The notes: a model not told the origin generated them from the letters alone. A DNA stretch of 64,000 nucleotides from JBEGHD01 sp049334165 (GCA_049334165.1 JBEGHD010000016.1); one strand, 5' to 3'; positions 26,298 to 35,902 are shown, counted from the first letter of the stretch. Translations and numbers: made by a program.

Positions 26298-27608
26298 ATG
26301 TCTTCTCTTTCCAGTTCCGCCCAGCGGTGGTTGCTCGTCTTGTTTTTGGTTCCACTCATTCTGGCAGCGGCCTATTCTTCCTGGAGAGTGTACGATGCCT
26401 CCACCACAAGGGCAAACATCAAGGATGATTTTAGCGAAGTAAATGGAATTCAAAATGGAATTCTTTCAGTAGAGAGCTGGAAGGAGGAAATCAAGTCGAT
26501 CATTGCCGGACAAATTGAAAGCTTCGAGCTTACAAAAGAGCAAGACAGCATTTTGCAAAGGCAAATCAGCGATGTGCTGGTTACGGTGATTGAGAAGGGG
26601 GATAGCGTAGTTCAGGCAAATGACGACACTTTTAAGAAGAAGCTCCGCAAAATCGGCTACAACATGGTGGTCGACAAAGAAAACCTCAAGTCGAAAGTTC
26701 CCGAATTCAGCCGATCGATAGTTAATGAGCTGACCAAAGAAAAGAGCAAGGAACGACTTCGAAAAATTGCTACTCAAAAACTGGAAGAGTTTGCCGAGCA
26801 AACGCAGGAAGCTGAAGTTTCGAGCGAAATTGATCAGATTGTCGAAAAGTACGACATGGCAGATGAAGCCAGTTTCAACAAGTTCGCGAAGCAAGAAACG
26901 GACAAACTCGAAGTTATAGCTTACCGCTTCACGTTCATCGTAATCGGAATTGTTTTTCTATTTCTCATTCCCTGGATTTTGCTTTACAGAAAAAAACTCA
27001 AGTACCTCCGGAAGCCGCTCTTCATCCTCTCTGTAATTTTGGCATTTGTGGTTTTGATGGCTGGGTTGATGTGCTCCATGATTGAGATTGATGCGCGAAT
27101 CGCAAAACTTGAATTTATTCTGTTAGGCGAGAAAGTAACCTTCAACGATCAAATTCTCTTTTACCGAAGCAAGAGCATTTTGCAAGTGGTGCAAGTCCTT
27201 TTACAAACCAAAAAGTTCGACTCGATTTTGGTTGGTGGATTAATCCTCGCTTTCAGCGTGCTGCTTCCAATGTCTAAGTTAATCTCGACAGAAATTTACC
27301 TACTGGGCAACAACAAGCTCAGGAAAAATAAGCTCGTCTATTGGCTTTCTATGAAATCCGGTAAGTGGTCGATGGCCGATGTGATGGTTGTGGCGATCTT
27401 TATGGCTTATGTCGGTTTCAATGGAATTTTGGACAATCAGCTGGAAATCTTTAATACCTCCTACGAATCTGTGAATTCGATAGCGACCAACCTGACATCC
27501 CTTCAGCCTGGTTTTATTTTGTTTCTCGCCTTTGTACTCTTCAGTTTGTTGCTCTCACACTTGCTTAAGTGGATCACACCAAAGCTCGCAGATCCATTCG
27601 ATAAGTAA
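26298..27608 (+). CDS. PqiA-like integral membrane protein with helical periplasmic domain
   Basis: This 436-residue protein has one transmembrane helix at about 11-27, a charged helical extracytoplasmic region (about 30-205), and then four or five helices from about 208. The later segment SGKWSMADVMVVAIFMA (about 355-371) resembles the conserved 'W-S-M-x-D-V' signature of the paraquat-inducible protein A family, which works with MCE-type proteins in lipid transport. No PqiB or MCE gene is adjacent. The long N-terminal soluble part is unusual for PqiA. Confidence 0.7.
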   Translation: MSSLSSSAQRWLLVLFLVPLILAAAYSSWRVYDASTTRANIKDDFSEVNGIQNGILSVESWKEEIKSIIAGQIESFELTKEQDSILQRQISDVLVTVIEKGDSVVQANDDTFKKKLRKIGYNMVVDKENLKSKVPEFSRSIVNELTKEKSKERLRKIATQKLEEFAEQTQEAEVSSEIDQIVEKYDMADEASFNKFAKQETDKLEVIAYRFTFIVIGIVFLFLIPWILLYRKKLKYLRKPLFILSVILAFVVLMAGLMCSMIEIDARIAKLEFILLGEKVTFNDQILFYRSKSILQVVQVLLQTKKFDSILVGGLILAFSVLLPMSKLISTEIYLLGNNKLRKNKLVYWLSMKSGKWSMADVMVVAIFMAYVGFNGILDNQLEIFNTSYESVNSIATNLTSLQPGFILFLAFVLFSLLLSHLLKWITPKLADPFDK

Positions 27609-27620
27609 TTAAGTCCCGGT

Positions 27621-29612
27621 TTATCGAACGACAGTGATAATTCCCGATTGAGTTTGAAGGTCGATATCGGAATCGCTGGATGACTCGCCCCATTTGTAAG
27701 TGACGCGATAGTTGTAAACGTCAGGCTTAACGAAGTATCGACTTTCAGTGCCACCTTCCCACACTTGCTCAGGGTCGGTAGACTCAAAGATTAGTTTTCC
27801 CCAGCGATCGTAAATTCTCAAGTGAAACTCGCTGACCGGACAAGAAGCTACTGTTTTAAAAACATCATTTAGATTATCGCCATCGGGAGTGATTGCGGTC
27901 GGTACAAAAAGCTCGCACGGACAGTCATCGTCCAGGGCAATGTAAGATCGATTTATCTCAAAATCATACGTGAGTTCGCACCCGGCCTGGTCAGCCATGT
28001 GAAGCGAATAAGCGCCAACAGATAGTCCTTCGTAAATTCCCTGTGGCTGTGGATCGCCATCGTTCAAGGTGTATTCTACAGGTGGTTCAGCTCCCAGAAC
28101 GGTCACTGCAATAGCACCGTTATCAAACCAGGGGCAGTTCACCGGCTTCAGTTTGTCGATACGCAAGTCGAGATCACTTTCGTTTTCTACAGTCGTTTCT
28201 ACGATTCCAGAACAGCCTGCAGAGTTTCTCACAGAAACTGTGTAATCGCCAGAAGGGAGATGGTCAAAGATCGGAATGTCCTGCCAGTCCGTTACTCCTT
28301 CGAGTTTGTATTGAAAAGCTCCTGCTTCATCCACCATCACTTCGATGTAGCCGGTTGTGTCGCTACAGTATTCGCCTTCGACACTCACGAGAGAAACGTC
28401 AGCAGCTTCTTGTGTGATTTCAATAGTTGTAGCAAAATCGCATTCCTCTTCGTCAATCACATAAACATCATAAGAGCCAGCACTCAGATTCTCGAAGGAT
28501 CCATTACCTTGACTGTTGGCTCCACCGGCAATGGAGAAAGAGTAGGGCTCGGTGCCACCTGCCGCTTCGATAGTAATTGATCCGTCATTGCCTGGACAGC
28601 TTTCGTTGCTGAAATCGGTTGTCACTTCAAAGTCGTTGCAAGCAGCTTCCTGGCAGGTAGTCACGGAGTTGTTTAGCAAGTTTTCAAGATTCGTATTCAC
28701 GTAAGCTTCCATTCGGTCAACCTGGCCCTCGGTGAACATGAAAAGGCACTGGTCATCGCAGTACTCCATGTAAGTAGGCCAAAGGACCGGGTCGCTGCAA
28801 TTCACAAATTCGTCTTCGGGGCAGCCGTAAGTTGCTTCATCCGTCACTGGAGTGTCAGCTACTTCATCGGTGCTGGCACAGCCGCCACCGCCCCAGGGAT
28901 GCTCGAGGAGTAGGTAGTGACCAACTTCGTGCGTCATGGTTCTACCCAGGTTGTAAGTTGGATTAATATTGTTTCCATCGCAGCTAATAGAACTGAAAGC
29001 GGTCAGGGTGCAAACCACACCATCGCCATTACCACTTCCACCAAGGGGAGAGTAGCCAAGTGTTCCACCGCCCACTTCGCGAACCCAAAAATTCAGGTAT
29101 CCGCTCCAGGCCGGATCGTTGTCACCATCAGTTTCATTGATTGTCACCGCGTAGTCTCCATCAGAAAGGCCAAAGCCATCAGGGTGATTCAGTGTTGCAA
29201 GGCAAAACTGGATGCACGATTCTTTATTAGAAACTGAGGGCCAAACCTGAGGTTGAAGTCCTTCCCAGTTGCCAATGTCGTCATTGGTGGCAGCAAAGTC
29301 GGCATTTAGCCTTGCCACCTGATCGAGAGCCATATCTATAGCGCAATCTTCACTGAGTCCGACATCCTGGAAGTGAACTGCTACAGGGATGAGTAGTACT
29401 TCATCGCAGTCGGAGCGCTCGTTACCCTGTTGATCCAGGTAGTTTCTAACAGATTCAATTTTCGCCTGGAATTGCTCAGCATAGTCAGGGTTTTGCATTT
29501 GCTCTGCATGGTATTCATCCGTGCTGCATCGTACAATTTCCGGTTCTTCCTGACTTAGTGCCAGACTGATATTAAGAAAGAGGAGTAGAGATGTGAGAAA
29601 AAAAGGTTTCAT
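27621..29612 (-). CDS. M43-type zinc metalloprotease with T9SS type B sorting domain
   Basis: From the ATG at 29612 this is 663 residues with a signal peptide (MKPFFLTSLLLFLNISLALSQ). The zinc-binding motif HEVGHYLLLEH (His228, Glu229, His232, His238) and the Met-turn region (MEYCDDQ) follow the metzincin M43 (pappalysin) pattern. SprB-like repeats come next (about 380-570, with CPGNDGSITI and the like). It ends in a type B sorting domain (FVPTAITPDGDNLND, then FHLRIYDRWGKLIFES). It should be secreted and surface-attached, degrading proteins outside the cell. The longer frame from 29780 is unlikely. Confidence 0.9.
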   Translation of the reverse strand: MKPFFLTSLLLFLNISLALSQEEPEIVRCSTDEYHAEQMQNPDYAEQFQAKIESVRNYLDQQGNERSDCDEVLLIPVAVHFQDVGLSEDCAIDMALDQVARLNADFAATNDDIGNWEGLQPQVWPSVSNKESCIQFCLATLNHPDGFGLSDGDYAVTINETDGDNDPAWSGYLNFWVREVGGGTLGYSPLGGSGNGDGVVCTLTAFSSISCDGNNINPTYNLGRTMTHEVGHYLLLEHPWGGGGCASTDEVADTPVTDEATYGCPEDEFVNCSDPVLWPTYMEYCDDQCLFMFTEGQVDRMEAYVNTNLENLLNNSVTTCQEAACNDFEVTTDFSNESCPGNDGSITIEAAGGTEPYSFSIAGGANSQGNGSFENLSAGSYDVYVIDEEECDFATTIEITQEAADVSLVSVEGEYCSDTTGYIEVMVDEAGAFQYKLEGVTDWQDIPIFDHLPSGDYTVSVRNSAGCSGIVETTVENESDLDLRIDKLKPVNCPWFDNGAIAVTVLGAEPPVEYTLNDGDPQPQGIYEGLSVGAYSLHMADQAGCELTYDFEINRSYIALDDDCPCELFVPTAITPDGDNLNDVFKTVASCPVSEFHLRIYDRWGKLIFESTDPEQVWEGGTESRYFVKPDVYNYRVTYKWGESSSDSDIDLQTQSGIITVVR

Positions 29613-29725
29613 CTTGTAGGTTTGGAATGCAAAAATGCAAAGTTCTTTCCCAGTTCTAAAACATTCATCACAGAAATACTGCAATTGCATTAATCTTAAA
29701 ATTTCAAGATTAGAATTGTTCAAAG

Positions 29726-29760
29726 CAAAAAAAAGAGGGGCGTCAACCCCTCTTTTTATT
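29726..29760 (-). terminator. strong rho-independent terminator
   Basis: AGAGGGG and CCCCTCT enclose a six-base loop. On the minus strand the hairpin is followed by eight T residues. It lies 26 bases past the stop of the 986-residue T9SS gene and upstream of the M43 gene, so these two genes are separate transcripts. Confidence 0.9.
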
Positions 29761-29785
29761 GAACCTAAATTATCTAACACATAAT

Positions 29786-32746
29786 CTACTGCTTGAGCAC
29801 TTTTCTGGAAAGCACCACTCCTTCTACCGTTTGTATCTCGATGAAATACAAACCATTTTCCATTCCTGCCAATGAGAACGTTCCGTTACTCCTTGTTTGG
29901 TATGATTCAACGACTTTTCCAGAAATGTCCATTATTTTCACCTTCTCAATCGATGAACTCTCAATTCCATCTATCTGAAAAACTGCACTCGTTGGATTCG
30001 GGAAAATCTTGAGGTTCGCTTCGTAGTATTCTTCAACAGACTCTACTATCCATTCGAACGGTGGTGAAACTACGGTACATGGCTCAGGGTTGGTGACTTC
30101 CACTGTGTAAGTTCCATCGGCCATATCATCTTTGTAGAGCAACCAGGGTGTGTCTTCCGGGGCCTCAATTGGTTCACCATCCAGATACCACTGATAGGTA
30201 TAGAACCCCTCTTGTGGAAGGGCATAAATTAAAGTCTCTTCTTCGACAATTTGCGCTTCCAGAATTGTAACTATGGGCCCAACCCCAGACGACATTCCAA
30301 AATCAGGACACTCTTCTCTGTATACGCTTACCACGTACTGTCCTGGTTCTGTGGCGTAAAGTGAATCGTTGTTCTCTCCTTCGATTAAGGTTCCGTTGAG
30401 AAACCATTCTACATTAGCATAGTTTCCAGGGAAAGAAACGTGAATAAGAGTAGAATCACCTGCTCCGCAAAGCTCAGAGTTGTTGTAAGAGGTAATGGTC
30501 GGTGGTGCAAATACCCAGGTGTCCAACAAAATTGGATCTGATACACCCACACAACCGGAAGAGTCAACAATGGCTGTATACCAATCAGCGCCTGTAGCGG
30601 TCACATCAGTGCTCGCTCCGTTTTCACCTTCGATAGCATCTCCGATTTGAAAGTCATCATCTCCGGCATAAAATTCATGGTGCCATGAGTAAGAGTCGTA
30701 TCCTTCGGGAACAGAAAGGGTGACAGGTTCACCAACACAGTAGAGGTAAGAGGCAATAGAATCCCAGGGTGCAACATTCCATCCGTTAACGCCATAGTTT
30801 GGTTCGGCTGTTATGTCCGGATTTACTCTGGGGCGAATATCAATGATGTTACTTGTGAGCTTGATACCATTTGGGCAAGTGTAGTGTCGTGCTTTCACCT
30901 GGTAAGAGTTAAACTCTGTGACTTCTTGAGAACTGCTGCTTCCTGCACCTATAAGCGGAGAAAACAGCTCCTCATAGCCCTGGTTTCCTATTTCTATGGT
31001 TTCTTCGAACCACTGAATACTGTTCCAGTTTTCTCCTGCTGACATAACAAGCTCAGCAGTGTCGCCCATGCAAAGTTGTGCATTGTCGGTGTAAATGCTG
31101 AGGTTGCGTTCTGTGTAATCCTGAATTTCGATCGGGCTGCTCATGATGAAAACGTTATCGCAAGCATCTAGCTCTCCTTCAACTGCATAAACTCCGATTT
31201 CTGAAGTTGAATAGGTGGTTTCAGTGGCGCCTTCAATGATTTCGAATTCACCGTCAACTTCCACAAACCACTGAAAACTGTTGTAATCCCCTTGAGCCCA
31301 ACTCGGTACTTCCATCTCTGCTATGCTATCTACACAGAGGAATTGATCTTCCCAATTGACTAGGTTGGCAGACAGGTTTGCGTCAGCTGCGGCATTAAAC
31401 ATCGAAGTCGAGCTTGATGAGCATCCTTCGAAGGTTGCTACAACTGTCACTCGCACCTGCTCCTCAAAATTGAATGTAAGAGTGTTTCCATCGAATTCAA
31501 CTATGTCATCTTCTGTGTAGTCAAATTCGGTGTGCATGTACCATGTGTAGTCATAACCTTCATCGGCCAGGGTGACATTTATTTCATCACCAACGCAACT
31601 TTGAAAGTCGGCATCGGAAATCAGGTTAGGCTGAGTTACCTCAAAGAAATCTACCTCTTGCGGTTCAGATTCGATAGTGATCTCTGGCCAGCCTACAGGA
31701 GTCACCTGTACGGTATAGTCTCCTTCTTGCCAGGCTTGCGCAATAGTGTAAGTAGGATTTGTATAGAATGCATCCATTCCATTATTGAACCAGGCATAAC
31801 TTCCGTAAACCTCGTCCGTGGAAAGTGTTACTTCCTGACCTTCGCAAACATTGCCAAATTCATTTACTTCCTGATCGATGTGCACTTGCGGAGTGGTAAA
31901 AGCTGATTCCGAAACCGGGCGTGCTTCTGTCTGAACAGTGCAGCCATTTAATGTAGCCTCTGCTGCGTAATACACAATGTCAGAAGTAATATTAACGGTT
32001 GTTGATGAAGCCGTTTCACCATCAATATCGGATAGGTTTGAAGCATCAGGTCCTGAAAGCCATTGATAACTGTCAAAACCGCCAGTGGCATCAATTTCCA
32101 ATTGGCTGGAACCTGATGTGTAAGAACCGCTTATGGAGATTTCAGCATCGATAACATTGAGGGTGTTAGAAAAAATGAATTCCCCATCCTGTTCGACTTC
32201 GACCTTGTAAGCTCCAGATTCAGTAGCTGAGTACGAGTTTTCTGTTGCTCCTTCAATGGCTTCACCATCGAGATACCACTGATAACTATCGTAGGTGTCT
32301 TCAGCTGACAGTAACTCTATCCCAGAGCCATCAGGGCACACAATTCCATCTTCATAGCTGATAGTTACACCAGAGGCGATCTCAATATGATAAACCTCCG
32401 AATAAGCCCAGCTGCCAAAAAACATTTGGAAGAATCCTGCCCAGACCCACATCTCTTCGTTGGCTGTGACGGTGAAGTTGTACGTGCCATCACCATTGTC
32501 AACAACATTGCTGTATTCAGACCATTCTGGGTCTGTTCCAAAGTCGGGCAAGACAGGCTCTTCATCGTGAGTGAAGTAGGAGGTAGGCGGATCGCTGTAC
32601 CAATCCCACTGAAAAGTAATTTCAGTGCCGGGCGCAACTTCGTATGGCGCAGAAAGTCCCTCTGGAGAAACAATTGTCAGGTCTTGACTCATTGCTACTA
32701 ATGCAATGAAACATGTCAAAAACGACAGAGTAATTTTTCTTCTCAT
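29786..32746 (-). CDS. T9SS type A sorting domain protein with Ig-like repeats
   Basis: This 986-residue surface protein has a signal peptide (MRRKITLSFLTCFIALVAMSQ). Several Ig-like/PKD-type repeats of 80-100 residues follow, marked by recurring 'YDSYQWYLDGEAIEG'-like strands, and the C-terminus is a type A sorting domain (LKIFPNPTSAVFQIDG, ending SRKVLKQ). It carries many Cys pairs within repeats. Likely an adhesin or surface-layer component. Upstream lies an unusual array of TGTCA heptamers (see that entry), and its own terminator follows its stop. Confidence 0.9.
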   Translation of the reverse strand: MRRKITLSFLTCFIALVAMSQDLTIVSPEGLSAPYEVAPGTEITFQWDWYSDPPTSYFTHDEEPVLPDFGTDPEWSEYSNVVDNGDGTYNFTVTANEEMWVWAGFFQMFFGSWAYSEVYHIEIASGVTISYEDGIVCPDGSGIELLSAEDTYDSYQWYLDGEAIEGATENSYSATESGAYKVEVEQDGEFIFSNTLNVIDAEISISGSYTSGSSQLEIDATGGFDSYQWLSGPDASNLSDIDGETASSTTVNITSDIVYYAAEATLNGCTVQTEARPVSESAFTTPQVHIDQEVNEFGNVCEGQEVTLSTDEVYGSYAWFNNGMDAFYTNPTYTIAQAWQEGDYTVQVTPVGWPEITIESEPQEVDFFEVTQPNLISDADFQSCVGDEINVTLADEGYDYTWYMHTEFDYTEDDIVEFDGNTLTFNFEEQVRVTVVATFEGCSSSSTSMFNAAADANLSANLVNWEDQFLCVDSIAEMEVPSWAQGDYNSFQWFVEVDGEFEIIEGATETTYSTSEIGVYAVEGELDACDNVFIMSSPIEIQDYTERNLSIYTDNAQLCMGDTAELVMSAGENWNSIQWFEETIEIGNQGYEELFSPLIGAGSSSSQEVTEFNSYQVKARHYTCPNGIKLTSNIIDIRPRVNPDITAEPNYGVNGWNVAPWDSIASYLYCVGEPVTLSVPEGYDSYSWHHEFYAGDDDFQIGDAIEGENGASTDVTATGADWYTAIVDSSGCVGVSDPILLDTWVFAPPTITSYNNSELCGAGDSTLIHVSFPGNYANVEWFLNGTLIEGENNDSLYATEPGQYVVSVYREECPDFGMSSGVGPIVTILEAQIVEEETLIYALPQEGFYTYQWYLDGEPIEAPEDTPWLLYKDDMADGTYTVEVTNPEPCTVVSPPFEWIVESVEEYYEANLKIFPNPTSAVFQIDGIESSSIEKVKIMDISGKVVESYQTRSNGTFSLAGMENGLYFIEIQTVEGVVLSRKVLKQ

Positions 32747-32775
32747 AATACTTTTGGTTTAAAAATTATTTAGAA

Positions 32776-32793
32776 GCTCCATTTTTTTGGAGC
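32776..32793. other. stem-loop upstream of the 986-residue T9SS gene
   Basis: GCTCCA, a T6 loop and TGGAGC form a perfect 6-base stem 30 bases upstream of the ATG at 32746. It may be a 5' leader structure for that gene or the transcript end of the TPR regulator. No T-run directly follows on the minus strand. Confidence 0.4.
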
Positions 32794-32847
32794 CCGTTTT
32801 AAGACTCTGCAAGCTATTAAGAGGTTGAATAAATAAATGTTAATCAC

Positions 32848-32886
32848 CGTGACAAAACGTGACACATAACTTGACAAAGCGTGACA
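32848..32886. promoter_or_regulatory. four phased TGTCA/TGACA heptamers, Pho-box-like
   Basis: CGTGACA occurs at 32848, 32858 and 32880, with a CTTGACA at 32870. Steps are 10, 12 and 10 bases. The same 17-base unit, C(G/T)TGACAAA(A/G)CGTGACA, starts at 32848 and again 22 bases (two helical turns) later. On the minus strand these read TGTCACG and TGTCAAG. The arrangement resembles binding sites of OmpR/PhoB-type regulators (Pho box: two CTGTCAT-type units, 11-base period) and lies 102-140 bases upstream of the T9SS gene at 29786-32746. The remaining 32747-33059 intergenic sequence shows no gene. Confidence 0.6.
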
Positions 32887-33059
32887 ATTGAAAGTTACGG
32901 CTTTCCAAATTTGAAATAGGATTGAAAAACAGGATCAATTTAAAGCTAACTAAAACAGGAAGATAAGATCTGTTTTATTTTTGCGATTCATGAAGAGAGT
33001 CTTTACTCAAGAAAAGTTGTGGTGTGAGGTGTAAGTAAATTGGCGTGACTCGGAGTAGG

Positions 33060-34760
33060 TTATCTGTTAGAAAGATTTCGGAGCAGCTCTGAGAGGTTTT
33101 TATCAGATGAAACATCCATTTTTTCTCGCAGCCTCTGTTTCCTTTTTCGAACTGATTCAGGTGTGATGTTAAAAATTTGTGCGATCTCTTTAGAAGATAG
33201 ATTGAGAGTTAAGTAAGCACACATTCTCAGGTCGTTTGAGTTCAGTTCGGGAAAGTCCTCGCTTAGTCGGGAAAAGAAAACAGGATGAATCTCTTCAAAG
33301 TGAAGCTTGAAGGTTTCCCAATCCTGATCCATATTTCTGGCTGTTTTCAGTTGATTGATCGCTTCTGAAACTGCCTTCTCACGATGAGCCTCTGGTTTGC
33401 TGCGCCAATTTTCGAGTGTTCTCATCAAATTGGTGAATACTTCATTTTTGTTAACCAGATGCATGGCTTTTCCCAAAAGCTCACGATTTTTAAATTCAAT
33501 TTCTTGCTGAAGTTTTTGTCGCTCCAGAGCATTGACACGCTCTGCAGTTTTCATTTCTTGTTCAAGGCGTTGTTTCTGAGCTTCATTTCTTTCTATCGAT
33601 AGTTTGGCAACTTCCTGGTCCTGCTCAAGAATTACATTTCGTTGTCTAAGGTTCTGGTTAGAAGTACGCATTGTGATGATGAGAAGTACTACAATCAACA
33701 AGCCTCCGCTCGCGGCCAGAGTCCAAATAGTTTGTTGCCTTTCTGAGGTTTCTTTCAGCAGTTCGAGTTCCTTTTCTTTTTTACCAAATTCGTAGTTCAT
33801 CTGGATTTCAGAAATCCATTTCGAGGTCTTGTTTTCCAGGAGTGTGTCTTTTAGGGCAAAAGTTTTTTGCAGATGGTCAAAGGCACTAGCGTTGTTCCCC
33901 GATTCTCGTTCAACTTTTGCCAACCACTGGTGAGCATCTATGAGCATAGAAAGGTTATCTGTTGTTTGAAAACCGTCAATTCCCTGGTTGAGGTAAATTT
34001 TGGCAGAATCGAGTTTTCCAATTCTGAAAAGAACCTTACCTAAGTTGAGGCTGTATTCCCATCGATACCAAGCCTGTTTGTTGTCATTTGAGAGTGAATA
34101 TGCTTTTCTATAGTAATGAAGAGCCGAGTCAAGATCGTTATTGTCAAATAAAATGTTTCCGACATTATTAACGGCTGCACTCAGGTTAATAGAATCGTTC
34201 ATCTCTCTGAATATTACAGCTGCCTCGTTGTATCTGGCAATGGCTGTGTCTGTCTGTCCCGTATTTTCATACGTGTTTCCCAGGTTGATGAGGTTGGTGC
34301 CTACGCGCCAGGCTTCACCTTCCTCACGACTCAGCTCCAGAGCTTTTTGCATGTAGTCCAGGGCTTTTTCGTGGGCCCCGTTTTGCTGATAGATAATTCC
34401 AATATTATTATAAATTGAATTCAGGTATTTGTTAGCCTTATTCACCTGGGCAATTTCGAGGCTTTCGAGAAAATAACGCAAGGCCTCTTCCTGCGCATTA
34501 AAATGATGATATAGAGCTCCGAGATTTAGGTTGGCGAGAATCTGGTACCTGATGTTTTGTTCGTCCTCTGCCTTGGCCAGCAGCGAAGTGAGATGATTAT
34601 GGGCCTCCTCAAAGTTGAGTTTTTCTGTGGCCAATACACCTTTCATCAAAAGAGAGTCGAGGCTTTCGACTTTGCGATCTTGGGGTTCACTGGAATTATC
34701 GCAGGAGAAAATGCTCAAACCCAGGGTCAGACAGAAACAAAAGATCAAAAATCTATTCAT
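33060..34760 (-). CDS. TPR protein with transmembrane helix and C-terminal LuxR-type HTH
   Basis: This 566-residue regulator starts with a signal/lipobox-like segment (LGLSIFSC). About five or six TPR repeats follow (about 70-300, e.g. GALYHHFNAQEEALRYF, NNIGIIYQQNGAHEKAL). A transmembrane helix lies near 343-365, then a charged coiled coil, and finally a LuxR/FixJ-type HTH near 518-550 (LSSKEIAQIFNITPESVRKRKQRL). This layout is a known Bacteroidota class of membrane-spanning regulators: sensing outside, DNA binding inside. Its targets are unknown; the phased-repeat array is nearby. Confidence 0.88.
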   Translation of the reverse strand: MNRFLIFCFCLTLGLSIFSCDNSSEPQDRKVESLDSLLMKGVLATEKLNFEEAHNHLTSLLAKAEDEQNIRYQILANLNLGALYHHFNAQEEALRYFLESLEIAQVNKANKYLNSIYNNIGIIYQQNGAHEKALDYMQKALELSREEGEAWRVGTNLINLGNTYENTGQTDTAIARYNEAAVIFREMNDSINLSAAVNNVGNILFDNNDLDSALHYYRKAYSLSNDNKQAWYRWEYSLNLGKVLFRIGKLDSAKIYLNQGIDGFQTTDNLSMLIDAHQWLAKVERESGNNASAFDHLQKTFALKDTLLENKTSKWISEIQMNYEFGKKEKELELLKETSERQQTIWTLAASGGLLIVVLLIITMRTSNQNLRQRNVILEQDQEVAKLSIERNEAQKQRLEQEMKTAERVNALERQKLQQEIEFKNRELLGKAMHLVNKNEVFTNLMRTLENWRSKPEAHREKAVSEAINQLKTARNMDQDWETFKLHFEEIHPVFFSRLSEDFPELNSNDLRMCAYLTLNLSSKEIAQIFNITPESVRKRKQRLREKMDVSSDKNLSELLRNLSNR

Positions 34761-34880
34761 GCTCCAAAGTTAACTATTCGGGCTGAATCGATCGCCAGCA
34801 GGCACTTTTCGAAGAAAGGGGTAAACATTTTCTTTGCTGTTGTGTTTCCACTTACTTCTATCGAGGGTGGGAAAACTTTT

Positions 34881-34888
34881 TACCTTTG
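34881..34888 (+). promoter_or_regulatory. candidate -7 promoter element (TACCTTTG)
   Basis: TACCTTTG matches TAnnTTTG, 39 bases before the ATG of the DUF2911 gene. No TTG at the ideal -33 spacing. Confidence 0.35.
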
Positions 34889-34926
34889 ATTCATCAAAAT
34901 AATCAGAAATAAAACAAGAATACTTT

Positions 34927-35775
34927 ATGAAAACTCGAATTTTAACAATCGCCTTGTGTTTTGCTGCATTCACTGCAATGTCACAAGTAAAAACCCCAGC
35001 TCCAAGTCCCGGTGCTGAAGTAGAACAAATTATTGGACTCACTGAAGTTCAGGTAGAGTATTCCAGACCTGGAATGAAAGGACGTGAAATTTTTGGAGGA
35101 CTGGTTCCCTATAATGAAATGTGGAGAACAGGTGCTAACAAAAACACCATCATCGAATTTGAGCACGATGTAACCTTTGGAGGTAAAGAAGTTGCAGCCG
35201 GAGAGTATGCAATTTTCATCAAGCCAGGTGAGACTTCCTGGGAGATTTACCTCTACACAGATACAGAAAACTGGGGAACACCTGAGAAGTGGGAAGAATC
35301 AAAAGTTGCGGCCTCCGTAAAAGCAAAAGTGAATAGTATTGAGCCCGCTGTTGAAAACTTCACTATTGGATTTGATCATCTGTCAAACAACGATGGCCAT
35401 CTTGTATTCAGCTGGGCAAAAACGATGGTAAGTGTTAAAATTGAAGTTCCCACTGCTAAAATTGCAGGTGAGAGTATTGAAATGACACTTGAAGGTCCAG
35501 GAGCACGTGACTACTACTCAGCTGCTAAGTACTACCGTCAGGAAGGTCAAAATCTGGAGCAAGCCAAGGATTGGATCAATATGGCTGTGAAAATGTCTGG
35601 TGATGATGCTTACTGGATGTTGCGCGAAAAGGCGCTAATCCTTGCTGAAATGGAAGATTACAAAGGTGCCATTGAGGCAGCTCAACTTTCCAAAAAATCT
35701 GCGCAATCTCAAGGAAATCAGGGATATGTTCGCATGAACGAAGAGTCTATCAAAATGTGGACGAAGATGAAATAA
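34927..35775 (+). CDS. DUF2911 domain-containing exported protein
   Basis: This 282-residue protein has a signal peptide (MKTRILTIALCFAAFTAMSQ) and then the DUF2911 domain (about 35-170). Hallmarks are VEYSRPGMKGREIFGGLVPY, WRTGANKNT, YAIFIKPGETSWEIYLYTD and FSWAKTMVSVKI. After it come about 100 helical residues that resemble a short TPR (AAKYYRQEGQNLEQAKDWIN). Function of DUF2911 is unknown. Its own terminator follows. Confidence 0.92.
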   Translation: MKTRILTIALCFAAFTAMSQVKTPAPSPGAEVEQIIGLTEVQVEYSRPGMKGREIFGGLVPYNEMWRTGANKNTIIEFEHDVTFGGKEVAAGEYAIFIKPGETSWEIYLYTDTENWGTPEKWEESKVAASVKAKVNSIEPAVENFTIGFDHLSNNDGHLVFSWAKTMVSVKIEVPTAKIAGESIEMTLEGPGARDYYSAAKYYRQEGQNLEQAKDWINMAVKMSGDDAYWMLREKALILAEMEDYKGAIEAAQLSKKSAQSQGNQGYVRMNEESIKMWTKMK

Positions 35776-35802
35776 GCGAATTTCTTCTCTTAATAGAACT
35801 AA

Positions 35803-35833
35803 GGCCTCCGGACTTTCCGGGGGCTTTTTTTGT
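35803..35833 (+). terminator. rho-independent terminator
   Basis: GCCTCCGG and TCCGGGGGC pair around a short ACTT-type loop followed by TTTTTTT, 28 bases after the DUF2911 stop. Confidence 0.85.
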
Positions 35834-35902
35834 CTGATGCTGTGAACAAATTGAAGTAAAGTCCATTTGCACCAGCATAACAAATCGAAAAATCAACTAA
35901 TC

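Noticed and set aside
32848..32886. CRISPR-like repeats
   Set aside because: Only four 7-base units with 3-5 base gaps; far too short for a repeat-spacer array.
34765..34772. TAACTTTG as the promoter of the TPR regulator
   Set aside because: It matches TAnnTTTG on the minus strand but sits only about 5 bases before the start codon and lacks a -33 partner.
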